From Cytophagales bacterium (GTDB taxonomy: Bacteria > Bacteroidota > Bacteroidia > Cytophagales > Cyclobacteriaceae): a stretch of DNA of 64,000 bases. The first letter of the stretch is position 1, and the number at the start of each line of letters is the position of its first letter. The notes under the pieces are model-generated. The model made no database searches. It had not been told where the DNA came from and worked only from the letters and a program-made list of their open reading frames with translations. The stretch covers positions 1-64,000 of the forward strand of contig DNTA01000310.1 in assembly GCA_003500135.1 (NCBI GenBank), in the 5' to 3' direction. Shown in pieces: positions 26,628 to 36,549 of this stretch. Made by a program: the position numbers and the translations under genes.

Positions 26628-28940
26628 ATGAAAAAGATATTGACCATACTAATAGTCCCATTGCTGATTCATATATCGTGTAGCAGTCCGGACAATAATA
26701 GATCACAGGCAGAAGATCCTTATGCTGAGAAAATAGATTCGATAATGGCATTGATGACCGTACAGGAAAAGCTCGGACAGTTAAACCTGCCGTCTGCAGG
26801 CGATGTAACCACTGGCCTGGCGAAAAGTACGGGAGTCATTCAAAAAATTAAAGAAGGTAAAGTAGGCGGCCTGTTCAATATCAACGGACTTGAAAGAAGA
26901 AGGGACGTTCAGAAAGTAGCCGTTGAGGAAAGCCGGCTGGGCATTCCACTGTTATATGGAATGGATGTCATCCATGGTTATAAAACCGTATTTCCAATTC
27001 CACTAGCGCTGTCATGTTCATGGGATATGGATATGATCAAAGAAACCGCCCGAATAGCAGCTATTGAAGCTACGGCCGACGGTGTCGCCTGGACTTTTTC
27101 ACCTATGGTCGATTTATCCAGAGATCCTCGCTGGGGACGTATCGCAGAAGGCATAGGTGAAGACCCCTATTTGGGTTATCAAATAGCGCAGGCAATGGTA
27201 CATGGATACCAGGGCGACGATCTCACTAAGCATAATACGATGATGGCCTGTGTAAAACATATGGCGCTTTACGGTGCTTCAGAAGCGGGAAGGGATTATG
27301 GTACCGTAGATATGAGTGAGTTGAGAATGTATAATGATTATTTCCCTCCATACAAAGGGGCCATAGATGCCGGTGCTGGTAGCGTAATGGCATCATTTAA
27401 TGAAATAGATGGAATTCCTGCTACAGCCAATAAATGGTTGTTGACTCATGTATTAAGAAATGAATGGGGTTTTGACGGATTCGTTGTAAGCGATTTCACA
27501 GGAATTGAGGAAATGGTTGATCATGGTATTGGTGACTTACAGGAAGTTTCGGCCCTGGCGTTAACAGCCGGTGAGGATATGGATATGGTAAGCGAGGGAC
27601 TGTTGACTACACTTGAAGAATCGCTGGAAGAAGGTTTGGTAAGTATGGAAGATATCGATCAGGCATGCAGACGTGTATTGGAAGCCAAGTTCAAACTGGG
27701 GTTATTCGACGATCCTTATCGGTATTTTGATGATGAACGAAAAGAAAACAATATTTATACCGCGGAACATCGGGCAAAAGCGAGAGAAGTTGCTTCCAAT
27801 TCATTTGTACTACTCAAAAATGAGGATGTATTGCCCCCGAAAAAGAATGGTACCATAGCTTTAATAGGCCCAATGGCCGATAATAAAGAAAATATGCCGG
27901 GTACATGGAGTGTGTCTGGCGACTTTAAAAAGGCAATATCGCTTAAGGAAGGAATTCAGGCGGTTGCAGGCGAATCGGTTAATATCATTACTGCCCGTGG
28001 CGCCAATGTAGTGGCCGACGAGGAACTTGAAAAAAGGGTCAGTATTTTTGGTAAACCTACTTACCGCGATCCCAGACCTGCAGATGTACTTATCAAAGAA
28101 GCGGTTGCAGCAGCTCGTCAAGCGGATGTAATAGTAGCTGCTATGGGTGAATCTGCTGAAATGTCAGGAGAAAGCTCAAGCCGCTCTAACATTAACATTC
28201 CTGAAAATCAACAGGAATTGTTAAAAGCGCTGCTTAAAACCGGTAAGCCCGTCGTCATGGTGCTCTTTACCGGCAGGCCCCTGGCATTGCAGTGGGAAGA
28301 TGACCACATCCCGGCCATTTTAAATGTTTGGTTTGGTGGCATGGAAGCGGGATATGCTATTGCCGATGTGCTTTTTGGTGATGTTAACCCATCGGGAAAA
28401 CTTAGCGTGACATTTCCAAGAAACCTGGGGCAGGTACCAATATTTTACAATCATAAAAATACCGGAAGACCATTGGAAGGGGAGTGGTTCCAGAAATTCA
28501 GGTCCAACTACCTCGATGTACCGAACACACCGCTTTATCCATTCGGGTATGGCTTAAGCTATACCAGTTTCGAGTATGGAGAAATGAGTATAAGTGATAC
28601 CACCTTATCCGGTGATGCCAGCCTGGAAGTATCCGTTGAAGTTACGAATACAGGTGAATATACCGGTAAAGAAGTTGTACAACTGTATATACGTGACCTG
28701 GTGGGTTCTACTACAAGACCTGTGAAAGAATTGAAAAATTTTGATAAAATTCAGTTGGAGCCGGGGGAAAGCAAGACAGTCACTTTTACCATAACCACTG
28801 ACGATTTAAAATTTTATACCTACGACTGGGATGATATGCAAAAAGATATTATCCATCGCTGGGAACCGGGAGAGTTTGATATCATGATAGGTGCCAATTC
28901 GCGTGATGTACAGTCGAAACGTATCAAGTGGAATAAATGA
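26628..28940 (+). CDS. GH3 beta-glucosidase lipoprotein (first of two)
   Basis: The 770-residue lipoprotein (LLIHISCSS, Cys about 19) has GH3 N-terminal and C-terminal domains and a fibronectin-like tail. Visible motifs: YGMDVIHGYKTVFPIPLA, WTFSPMVDLSRDPRWGRI, the nucleophile D289 in GFVVSDFTG, the acid/base loop MSGESSSRSNI, and PLYPFGYGLSYTSFEYG before the tail. GH3 beta-glucosidases complement GH144 by splitting sophoro-oligosaccharides to glucose. It ends in an ATGA overlap with a second GH3. Confidence 0.92.
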   Translation: MKKILTILIVPLLIHISCSSPDNNRSQAEDPYAEKIDSIMALMTVQEKLGQLNLPSAGDVTTGLAKSTGVIQKIKEGKVGGLFNINGLERRRDVQKVAVEESRLGIPLLYGMDVIHGYKTVFPIPLALSCSWDMDMIKETARIAAIEATADGVAWTFSPMVDLSRDPRWGRIAEGIGEDPYLGYQIAQAMVHGYQGDDLTKHNTMMACVKHMALYGASEAGRDYGTVDMSELRMYNDYFPPYKGAIDAGAGSVMASFNEIDGIPATANKWLLTHVLRNEWGFDGFVVSDFTGIEEMVDHGIGDLQEVSALALTAGEDMDMVSEGLLTTLEESLEEGLVSMEDIDQACRRVLEAKFKLGLFDDPYRYFDDERKENNIYTAEHRAKAREVASNSFVLLKNEDVLPPKKNGTIALIGPMADNKENMPGTWSVSGDFKKAISLKEGIQAVAGESVNIITARGANVVADEELEKRVSIFGKPTYRDPRPADVLIKEAVAAARQADVIVAAMGESAEMSGESSSRSNINIPENQQELLKALLKTGKPVVMVLFTGRPLALQWEDDHIPAILNVWFGGMEAGYAIADVLFGDVNPSGKLSVTFPRNLGQVPIFYNHKNTGRPLEGEWFQKFRSNYLDVPNTPLYPFGYGLSYTSFEYGEMSISDTTLSGDASLEVSVEVTNTGEYTGKEVVQLYIRDLVGSTTRPVKELKNFDKIQLEPGESKTVTFTITTDDLKFYTYDWDDMQKDIIHRWEPGEFDIMIGANSRDVQSKRIKWNK

Positions 28941-31195
28941 TGTGCAAAACCGGAAAAACCTTAGCGCTACAGGTCAGATATCTGTTACTCTTTGTTATTA
29001 CAGCCATAGTTTTTCTATCCTGCAATGAGAATAATGTGATGTCTGAACGCGACCGATTTATCGATTCTTTAATGCAGGAAATGACCCTTGAAGAGAAACT
29101 GGGGCAACTCACTGCATTCAGCAGCGGCTGGGATGTTACAGGCCCTGTGTTGAATGAAGAATACGAAAAAGATGTAAAAGCCGGTAGATGTGGTACGCTG
29201 TTCAATGCACATGGTGTAGCTTACGTGACCAAGCTTCAGAAAATGGCTGTTGAAGAGACGAGGCTGGGAATCCCCTTACTGTTCGGGTACGACGTTATTC
29301 ACGGTTATAAAACCACCTTTCCGATCCCTCTGGCTGAATCATGCTCATGGGATTTAGAGCTTATTGAAAAATCTACCAGTATGTCGGCCAAAGAAGCTGC
29401 TGCCAGTGGTTTGAACTGGACCTACAACCCAATGGTAGATATTTCACGCGATCCGAGGTGGGGCCGTGTAGCCGAGGGTGCCGGAGAAGACCAGTTTTTG
29501 GGAAGTCAGATTGCTGCTGCAAAAGTACGTGGTATCCAGGGTAGTTCTTTAGATGATCCTTTGACCCTTGCGGCATGTGTTAAGCATTTTGCTGCATATG
29601 GTGCTGCACAGGCAGGTCGTGACTACCACACAGTAGATATGTCTGAAATTGTATTCAAAGAATATTACTTGCCCCCGTATAGGGCTGCCATTGAAGCCGG
29701 TGCAGCCAGCGTAATGACTTCATTTAATGAGTTGTTTGGCGTACCTGCTTCCGGCAGCACCTATTTGATGCAGGATCTTTTGAGAGATGAACTGGGTTTT
29801 AAAGGTTTGTTAGTTACCGACTATACTTCAATCAATGAGATGGTCAATCATGGGTATGCGAGTGACCTTCAGCATGCAGGTGAACTTGCCTTAAAAGCCG
29901 GTGTGGATATGGACCTGCAGGGTAGTGTATACCTGGATCATCTGAAAAAATCATTGGAGGAAGGTGCAATCACCATGGACCAGATCAACAGATCAGTTAA
30001 AAGAGTACTGGAAATAAAATACAACCTGGGCTTGTTTGAAGATCCTTTTCTATACCTCGATGAAGACAGGGAAAAAGACCTGGTGATGTCTGAAGAGATG
30101 TATGAGCACTCCTTTGAATCAGGTAAGAGGTCCATCGTGTTATTAAAAAATGAAGCTTATAACGGAAAAGAGCTACTACCCCTGAAAGAACCCGGTAATA
30201 TAGCTCTGATCGGGCCATTGGGGAACAACGATAAGGATATTTTAGGAACATGGAAAGCTTCAGGAACCAGTAGCGAGCGCACCACTATCCTACAAGGACT
30301 GAAAAGCAGATATCCCGATGCCAATATTCAGTTTGCTGAAGGGTGCGGCGCTATCGAAGAAGACCGGTCTGGCTTTTCAGAGGCAATTCAAACCGCCCGA
30401 AATGCTGATCTGGTAATTTTGGCAATTGGTGAAAGTGCGCCGCTAAGTGGTGAGGCCTCCAGCAGGACCGATATCGGTTTGCCGGGTGTTCAGGAGGAAT
30501 TGGTAAAAGAAATCCAGAAACTCAATAAACCTATTGTAGCCCTGGTGCTTGCAGGTCGTCCGCTTACCATAAGCCATTTAGAAGAATCCGTACCGGCTAT
30601 TCTTTACACCTGGCACCTGGGGTCGAGAATGGGTGATGCAGTAGCTGCTGTACTTGCGGGTGACTATAACCCATCAGGTAAACTTACCATGACCTTTCCC
30701 CGGAATGTTGGCCAGATACCCATTCATTACAATATGAAAAATACGGGCAGGCCTTATAATCCGAAAGACAGCTACACTACGCGATATCTGGATGCGCCAA
30801 ACGATCCGCTATATCCATTTGGCTTTGGCCTCAGTTACACAAGTTTCAATTACAGCGATCTGACTTTAAGCACTTCATCCATTTCCATGGATGATAGCCT
30901 GGAAGTGTCGGTTGAAGTTACCAATTCCGGTGAGATGGCAGGTGAAGAGGTAGTACAGCTTTACATTCGTGACCTTGTAGGCTCAATCACAAGACCGGTG
31001 AAAGAATTGAAGGGGTTTGAAAAGATCATGCTGGAACCCGGGGAAACAAAGACGGTCCGTTTTACGCTTTCAGTCGATGACCTGAAGTTTTACAACGGCA
31101 AGCTGGATTACGTTGCTGAACCTGGCAGATTTAAGGTGTTCATCGGAGGGAGTTCAGTCGACGTTCTCGAAAAGGATTTCGAATTAAACATGTAA
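28937..31195 (+). CDS. GH3 beta-glucosidase lipoprotein (second of two)
   Basis: The 752-residue protein has a lipobox-like LSCNEN (Cys about 31) and the same domain order as the preceding GH3: YDVIHGYKTTFPIPLA, WTYNPMVDISRDPRWGRV, nucleophile D295 in LLVTDYTSI, acid/base loop LSGEASSRTDI and a fibronectin-like C-terminus (VQLYIRDLVGSITRPVKELK, nearly identical to the first copy). The pair clearly arose by duplication. ATGA coupling with the first GH3 suggests equal expression. Substrate differences cannot be read from sequence. Confidence 0.92.
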   Translation: MMCKTGKTLALQVRYLLLFVITAIVFLSCNENNVMSERDRFIDSLMQEMTLEEKLGQLTAFSSGWDVTGPVLNEEYEKDVKAGRCGTLFNAHGVAYVTKLQKMAVEETRLGIPLLFGYDVIHGYKTTFPIPLAESCSWDLELIEKSTSMSAKEAAASGLNWTYNPMVDISRDPRWGRVAEGAGEDQFLGSQIAAAKVRGIQGSSLDDPLTLAACVKHFAAYGAAQAGRDYHTVDMSEIVFKEYYLPPYRAAIEAGAASVMTSFNELFGVPASGSTYLMQDLLRDELGFKGLLVTDYTSINEMVNHGYASDLQHAGELALKAGVDMDLQGSVYLDHLKKSLEEGAITMDQINRSVKRVLEIKYNLGLFEDPFLYLDEDREKDLVMSEEMYEHSFESGKRSIVLLKNEAYNGKELLPLKEPGNIALIGPLGNNDKDILGTWKASGTSSERTTILQGLKSRYPDANIQFAEGCGAIEEDRSGFSEAIQTARNADLVILAIGESAPLSGEASSRTDIGLPGVQEELVKEIQKLNKPIVALVLAGRPLTISHLEESVPAILYTWHLGSRMGDAVAAVLAGDYNPSGKLTMTFPRNVGQIPIHYNMKNTGRPYNPKDSYTTRYLDAPNDPLYPFGFGLSYTSFNYSDLTLSTSSISMDDSLEVSVEVTNSGEMAGEEVVQLYIRDLVGSITRPVKELKGFEKIMLEPGETKTVRFTLSVDDLKFYNGKLDYVAEPGRFKVFIGGSSVDVLEKDFELNM

Positions 31196-31224
31196 AATAT
31201 AATTGTTTCGCATCTCAGTTTCAT

Positions 31225-31254
31225 ATCACCGGGCAGTTCCATCTGCCCGGTGAT
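31225..31254 (+). terminator. Perfect 12-bp hairpin between GH3 and GH2 genes
   Basis: ATCACCGGGCAG (31225-31236) and CTGCCCGGTGAT (31243-31254) pair perfectly around a 6-base loop. No T-run follows, so it is not a standard intrinsic terminator; it may stabilise or end upstream mRNA, or act as a processing site separating the GH3 part from the GH2-esterase part. Confidence 0.6.
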
Positions 31255-31272
31255 TAGGTAAACAACAATCAG

Positions 31273-33762
31273 ATGAATTATAGAATACTTTTATTTGTAT
31301 TACTGACGTGTAGTGCAGAGGCTTGGTCACAAAAAGTAAGTCTTAATAATCAATGGCAATTTTCCAAAGAAGATACCCTTAACTGGCAAAAGGTCAATTT
31401 ACCTCATACCTGGAATGAACATGACCCTTTTGATGATGAAAAGGGGTATTTCAGGGGAGATGGTTGGTATAAAAAGTACGTCCATATACCAGATGAATGG
31501 ACTCAGAAGCATTTTTTTCTGCATTTTGAAGCGGCAAACCAGATTGCCACTGTTTTTTGGAATGGCAAAAAGATCGGACATCATGTGGGGGGATATACTG
31601 CATTTAATGTCCCCATCCCCGAAGTCAAAACCGGTAGTAAAAATGAATTGCTGGTCAAAGTGAATAATGCCCATAACGAAGACGTCATTCCATTGAAAGG
31701 CGATTTTAATTTTTATGGGGGCATATATCGCGATGTTTGGCTTATTGTAAAAAATCCCACACATTTTGAATTGGATTCCCTTGGTACTTTTGGCCTGAAA
31801 ATAACCCCACTACTTCATCAAGATAAAGGCACAGTACATATCAAAACAAACATCATAAATCAGAATCCATCCAATACACGTTTCACCATTGGATATGAAG
31901 TGCTTACTCCTGAAGGCAATGTAGTAGTGAGCAAAACCCAAAAAATCCGGCTAAAGGAGAGACTGGTTCCTGCCAATTATAATTTAACTATTGATCAACC
32001 ATTATTATGGTCGCCGAAGCAGCCCGATCTGTATCAATTGGTAGTGAAACTGCGAAATAAGGAAGGAGAATTGGTGGATGTTGTGGAAGACCATTTCGGG
32101 TTTCGCTCATTCCGTTTCGATGCCGACTCAGGTTTTTATATCAACGGAAAAGCTGTCAAACTAATTGGTGCCAACCGCCACCAGGATTTTCCTGAAAAAG
32201 GAAATGCGTTGGATAATGCAAGACATTACCAGGATTTGCAACTCCTGAAAGATATGGGGGCGAATTTTTTCCGTACAGCTCACTATCCTCAGGATCAGGC
32301 TGTTTTGGATGCCTGCGACGAATTAGGACTTGTGGTAACAATGGAAATACCACTCGATCACGATATTACCGATTCACAGGGTTTTTATCGGAATAGTCGC
32401 AATATGATGTCCGAGATGATCGCACAGTATTATAATCATCCCAGTGTGGTTATCTGGGCGTATATGAACGAAATGTTTTTGGGTCGGCAATTGCCCAGGG
32501 ATCAGAAGAAAATTGAACAGATCGTACATTTTGCGAAAGAATTGGAGCAATTGACCAGAAGTAGTGATTCCACACGCTATACCATGATACCTAACCATGG
32601 AGATTTCGAGGTGTATTTTAATTCAGGCATAACGGATATTCCGATGATCGTAGGGTGGAACCTGTACTATGGATGGTATGAAGAGGGTTTTGAAGGATTC
32701 TCAGAATATTTGCGAAATGCTCATGCCAGACTTCCTGAAAAACCAATGATCATAACAGAATATGGCGCCGGGGCAGACCCCCGGATTTTTTCCAACGACC
32801 CGGAACGATTTGACTTTTCGGTAGATTGGGAGACGGCCTTTCATAATGCGCATTACCGACAGATCATGGAGCTCCCATTTCTGGCTGGTGCCGCGGTTTG
32901 GAATTTATTTGATTTTGGTTCTGAAAATAGAAGTGATGCTGTACCAAAGATCAATAGTAAAGGTCTTATGACTTTTGACAGAAATGCAAAGGATGCCTAT
33001 TGGTTGTACAAAGGATATTTAACAGAAACACCCTTCCTGAAAATTTTGGGTGAGGCCAGAAAAAAGTATCCGGTAAATACTGACCTGGCCATTGATATCA
33101 TTACTAATGCTGATAGTGTGAATTTGATTATTAACGGAAAACCCCTTAGTTATAAGGTGCCTGATGAAAATAGAGTATCCTGGAAAATCAAAACCCCGGA
33201 GGCTAAGGAGCTGATTATTATTGCAGAGGCATATCATAATGGTGAATTGACTGTAGACACAAGAAAAATAGAGCTGATAGATGACCGACTTTCGGCAAAT
33301 ACCGGATATTTTGCCATTAATGTGGGTTCACCGTTTTATTTTTTCGATGATAAACAGCATACACTTTGGCGTGCTGATCAGGCATATCAAAATGCGAACG
33401 GATGGGGTTATATTGATGGAGAAATGTATCGACCGCTCAAACGAGGCGTGGGAAGCAACCGTAATATTAACAACACCAAAAATGATCCGGTTTACCAAAC
33501 ACAATTAAACAACTTAACTGCGTACAGGATCAACTGTACGAAGGGAAGATATGCTGTAATTCTTCATCTTTCCAGATTATCGGAGAATCAGAAGGTTGAT
33601 AAAACAAAATATTCGGTTAATGGAAAGGAAATTGAGATTTTGGAGCCTCTAATGCTTTTTGAACCGTATCAATCGTATATTGAAATTGAGGCAGAAGATC
33701 GTATATTGATTGAATTGTCAGAACCGGGTTTTCTAAATGGAATTGAAGTGATTAAAAAATGA
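31273..33762 (+). CDS. GH2-family glycosidase, secreted
   Basis: The 829-residue protein has a signal peptide (to about 19, EAWSQ) and the GH2 order: sugar-binding jelly roll (about 20-165, NLPHTWNEHDPFDDEKGYF), Ig-like domain (about 170-285), TIM barrel (about 290-595, IGANRHQDFPEKGNALDN) and a C-terminal part with an Ig-like and a malectin-like region (about 600-829). Catalytic residues: acid/base E400 in AYMNEMFLG and nucleophile E496 in IITEYGAG. The family covers beta-galactosidases, beta-glucuronidases and related enzymes, so specificity is open. It overlaps the esterase gene by ATGA. Confidence 0.9.
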   Translation: MNYRILLFVLLTCSAEAWSQKVSLNNQWQFSKEDTLNWQKVNLPHTWNEHDPFDDEKGYFRGDGWYKKYVHIPDEWTQKHFFLHFEAANQIATVFWNGKKIGHHVGGYTAFNVPIPEVKTGSKNELLVKVNNAHNEDVIPLKGDFNFYGGIYRDVWLIVKNPTHFELDSLGTFGLKITPLLHQDKGTVHIKTNIINQNPSNTRFTIGYEVLTPEGNVVVSKTQKIRLKERLVPANYNLTIDQPLLWSPKQPDLYQLVVKLRNKEGELVDVVEDHFGFRSFRFDADSGFYINGKAVKLIGANRHQDFPEKGNALDNARHYQDLQLLKDMGANFFRTAHYPQDQAVLDACDELGLVVTMEIPLDHDITDSQGFYRNSRNMMSEMIAQYYNHPSVVIWAYMNEMFLGRQLPRDQKKIEQIVHFAKELEQLTRSSDSTRYTMIPNHGDFEVYFNSGITDIPMIVGWNLYYGWYEEGFEGFSEYLRNAHARLPEKPMIITEYGAGADPRIFSNDPERFDFSVDWETAFHNAHYRQIMELPFLAGAAVWNLFDFGSENRSDAVPKINSKGLMTFDRNAKDAYWLYKGYLTETPFLKILGEARKKYPVNTDLAIDIITNADSVNLIINGKPLSYKVPDENRVSWKIKTPEAKELIIIAEAYHNGELTVDTRKIELIDDRLSANTGYFAINVGSPFYFFDDKQHTLWRADQAYQNANGWGYIDGEMYRPLKRGVGSNRNINNTKNDPVYQTQLNNLTAYRINCTKGRYAVILHLSRLSENQKVDKTKYSVNGKEIEILEPLMLFEPYQSYIEIEAEDRILIELSEPGFLNGIEVIKK

Positions 33763-34736
33763 TGAAAAATATGTTGCTTTTCAGGGTCTTTGGATTAGCC
33801 ACTGTATTGCTTTTTGTATGTAATCAGCTGCCGGGCCAGATATATTTCGAGGATCAATTCAGTGAGATCAATATGTCAACCTATACTTATACAATATCAG
33901 AAACTGATACCCTCAAAATGGATGTATTTATTCCTGAAGACAATGTAAGCGCAGATAAACCTGTAGTGCTGTACGTGCACGGAGGTGGGTTTGCCGGCGG
34001 ACAGAGGGATCTTCCCAATCATCATACCTTTTGTGAAAACCTGGCGAAAAAAGGTTATGTAGCCATTACTATGTCATATTCCCTTTTGATGAAGGGCAAA
34101 TCATTTAGCTGCGATCAGCCAGCGCCGAATAAGCAAACCACCTTTTTTAAGACTGCCCGGGAAATTTCATTGGCATCGCAGTTTATAGCTGATCATGAAA
34201 GCGAATGGGGCATTAGTCCGGAAAAAATAGTATTAGCAGGAAGTTCAGCCGGAGCGGAAGCGGTGATTCATAATGCCTACTGGAAAAAAACGAGACAAGG
34301 AAGTTTATCTCCGGATTTTCAATATGCCGGGGTGATCAGTATGGCGGGAGCCTTGAGTAACCTGAACTGGGTAACTGATAGCACTGCGATTCCAACTCAG
34401 TTGTTCCATGGAACCTGCGATAATCTGGTGCCATATGGTGAGGCACCGCATCACTATTGCGAAGCCGATGAACCCGGGTATCTTATGTTGTATGGCAGCT
34501 TTTCCATTGCTGAAAAACTGAGGGAAACTGGAAGTTCATTCTACTTAGTCACCGGTTGCAATGATGGTCATGAATGGAATGAGTTACCTTTGCATTCCCA
34601 TTTCCATTATGTGGTCGATTTTCTTTATAATGATATCGTACAAGGTGAGTTTCGCCAGATTCATCAGGTAGAAAAAAACGATGATCAAAAAAATAATTGC
34701 AAAAACAAGGATCATTACCAATTCTGTGTCAATTAA
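33759..34736 (+). CDS. Secreted alpha/beta-hydrolase, probable carbohydrate esterase
   Basis: The 325-residue protein has a signal peptide (ending about residue 26, NQLPGQ) and an alpha/beta-hydrolase fold: oxyanion-hole HGGGFAGGQRDL, nucleophile S163 in GSSAGAE, an acid in GTCDNLVPYG and a histidine in NDGHEWNELP. It would remove acyl groups, for example acetyl or succinyl, from the PUL glycan; this is inference from the operon position. The last 25 residues (from about EKNDDQKN) are polar and Cys-containing with no known domain. It is the last PUL gene, and 79 bases separate it from the next gene. Confidence 0.82.
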   Translation: MMKNMLLFRVFGLATVLLFVCNQLPGQIYFEDQFSEINMSTYTYTISETDTLKMDVFIPEDNVSADKPVVLYVHGGGFAGGQRDLPNHHTFCENLAKKGYVAITMSYSLLMKGKSFSCDQPAPNKQTTFFKTAREISLASQFIADHESEWGISPEKIVLAGSSAGAEAVIHNAYWKKTRQGSLSPDFQYAGVISMAGALSNLNWVTDSTAIPTQLFHGTCDNLVPYGEAPHHYCEADEPGYLMLYGSFSIAEKLRETGSSFYLVTGCNDGHEWNELPLHSHFHYVVDFLYNDIVQGEFRQIHQVEKNDDQKNNCKNKDHYQFCVN

Positions 34737-34815
34737 GAATCAGTAAATCAAATTTTCAGCTTTTCATTGATGAACCTCTAAGTTTTCTTTAAATTATTAC
34801 CATATAAAGAAAACT

Positions 34816-35970
34816 GTGCATACACCATTTAACGATAACCTTACCCATGACTTCCTTGATAGTAAAAGGAATGTTGCTGATCCGACTGCTGATGCGGTAA
34901 TAATGAAGCTGTCTGAGGAATTGTCAAAAAAGGGCATGCAGGAAGTCTTCGAACAGCTAATTACCCATGTGGAAATGCCCTTTGAAAAGCTGCCATATCT
35001 CATACAAAGGTTTATCCGAACACATTCTCAATTACCACCCTGGGCTGAAAAGCATAAAATTCATTTAGCACAGAATATGTTTATGGAACATGGCCCCAAA
35101 ATGCTTTTGATGCTCTATTTCAAGTCGCTGCCCATTTTGTATTCTATGAAGAATGGCGCACAGGTACTCATACAAACGGATCGGCTATCACCACATGCTG
35201 ACGATTCCAATGTCTTTGCCCGTAGAATTGCCGAAACGGGTCAGTTCCTGCTTTTTAATATGGCTTCTGACGGCCTGGAAGGCAATAAAACCGGGATTTT
35301 CACCGCCTTAAAGGTACGGCTCATTCATGCCTATATAAGATATTTTATAAGTTTCGGTGACTGGAATACAAAAATGTTGGGAAAACCAATTAATCAGGAA
35401 GATCTGGCTGCCACTTTAATGACTTTCAGCGTATCGCTTACGGATGGGCTATTGCAATTTCGAATGTCTTTATCCCCCTCTGAGGAAGAAGCCTACATGC
35501 ATCACTGGCGGGTAATCGGGTATTTCATGGGTGTCGATGATGACCTTTTGCCATATCACGCCGCTGAGGGTAGGTTTTTGTTGCAAAAAATATTGGAAAG
35601 ACAGTCAAAAGCTTCGCGGGAAGGAGAGGAGCTAACGCAGGCGCTTATTGATTTTGTAGATGACAAAGTGAAATCGCGATTGTTGAGCATGGTGCCGCAG
35701 GTAATGATTTATTATCTGTGTGGCTCAGCAATTGCCGGGAGAGTAGGGATTGATAAAGCGAAATACAAATGGTTTTTCTCTGTTTTTCCATTCTTATTGA
35801 AGTTGTGGTTCAATTTCGGGGAATTTATGGAAAGACGGTTCGGGCTATTGAACTTTGTTGCTGACCGGCTTTCCAACAGGTTGGTGCATAAACTGGTCAA
35901 TCATTTTGACTCTTATACCGGAAAAAAATTCGTCATTCCGGAAACCCTGAACCGGCAGTGGAAAGTGTAA
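34816..35970 (+). CDS. Oxygenase MpaB family protein (DUF2236)
   Basis: The 384-residue protein shows the DUF2236 core: FARRIAETGQFLL, KVRLIHAYIRYFI and HHWRVIGYFMGVDDDLLPY, the last two being the histidine- and tryptophan-containing signatures of the family that includes fungal MpaB and the rubber oxygenase Lcp. These bind haem or act on lipophilic substrates; the substrate here is unknown. Start is GTG at 34816; no better ATG precedes the domain. It follows the PUL in the same orientation but with a 79-base gap and has no evident link to glycan degradation. Confidence 0.75.
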   Translation: MHTPFNDNLTHDFLDSKRNVADPTADAVIMKLSEELSKKGMQEVFEQLITHVEMPFEKLPYLIQRFIRTHSQLPPWAEKHKIHLAQNMFMEHGPKMLLMLYFKSLPILYSMKNGAQVLIQTDRLSPHADDSNVFARRIAETGQFLLFNMASDGLEGNKTGIFTALKVRLIHAYIRYFISFGDWNTKMLGKPINQEDLAATLMTFSVSLTDGLLQFRMSLSPSEEEAYMHHWRVIGYFMGVDDDLLPYHAAEGRFLLQKILERQSKASREGEELTQALIDFVDDKVKSRLLSMVPQVMIYYLCGSAIAGRVGIDKAKYKWFFSVFPFLLKLWFNFGEFMERRFGLLNFVADRLSNRLVHKLVNHFDSYTGKKFVIPETLNRQWKV

Positions 35971-35982
35971 AACGCATAATGA

Positions 35983-36549
35983 TCAACCTTTCGCAAAAGC
36001 CCTTATTTTCCCGACATCCATCCGATCCGTAAGGCTTTCGGAATAATGCACCTCGTGAATTTTTAATCCCCTGTCAATCAAAAACTCGGCAGGAATAGTA
36101 TTGATCGATTCACCACTTTTCATCATATGCATAGGTAGCTTTTTGCGATAGGCCTCGAAAGCGGTACCTACAAAGCTCCTGAGATGGCTAACCGCCGATT
36201 TATACGCGGAAGGTTCCAAACCATATTTGGCATACCAAACTTTTTCAGGATCTGAAATAATGGGAATAGGAGAGAGCTCACCGTGAAAGCTGCTCATAGA
36301 TATCAGTTCAACTGGCGACTCAAAGAAAAATATCATTTTGAAACCGTTGGGTTTCAACTCTTCGTATAGCTTTGATAAATTGTGGACACGAATATTGCAA
36401 AAAGGACAACCGGCATGTCTGAAAAAGCCAATAAGTAGTTTCTGGTCTGCATATTCCTTTAGGTCTATTGACCGGTTATTAATGTCTTTGAGCTGAAATT
36501 CAGGCGCCAGTGCTGATTTTATTAAACGCGTAGAGGTATTATGGTCCAT
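35983..36549 (-). CDS. Peroxiredoxin-like protein (AhpC/TSA fold)
   Basis: The 188-residue protein begins with a thioredoxin-fold motif, GFFRHAGCPFCNIRVHNL, with C48 and C51 in a CPFC arrangement instead of the single TPxC peroxidatic cysteine of standard peroxiredoxins. The rest (ELKPNGFKMIFFFESP, PIPIISDPEKVWYAKYGLEP) fits the PRX-like (PXL2) subgroup. It is probably a cytoplasmic thiol oxidoreductase. It is convergent with the MpaB gene (12-base gap) and lies 98 bases downstream of the dehydrogenase gene on the same strand. Confidence 0.78.
   Translation of the reverse strand: MDHNTSTRLIKSALAPEFQLKDINNRSIDLKEYADQKLLIGFFRHAGCPFCNIRVHNLSKLYEELKPNGFKMIFFFESPVELISMSSFHGELSPIPIISDPEKVWYAKYGLEPSAYKSAVSHLRSFVGTAFEAYRKKLPMHMMKSGESINTIPAEFLIDRGLKIHEVHYSESLTDRMDVGKIRAFAKG

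Noticed and set aside
34816-35970. MpaB-type oxygenase as part of the PUL
   Set aside because: Same orientation but a 79-base gap, a GTG start and no glycan-related domain; treated as an independent gene.
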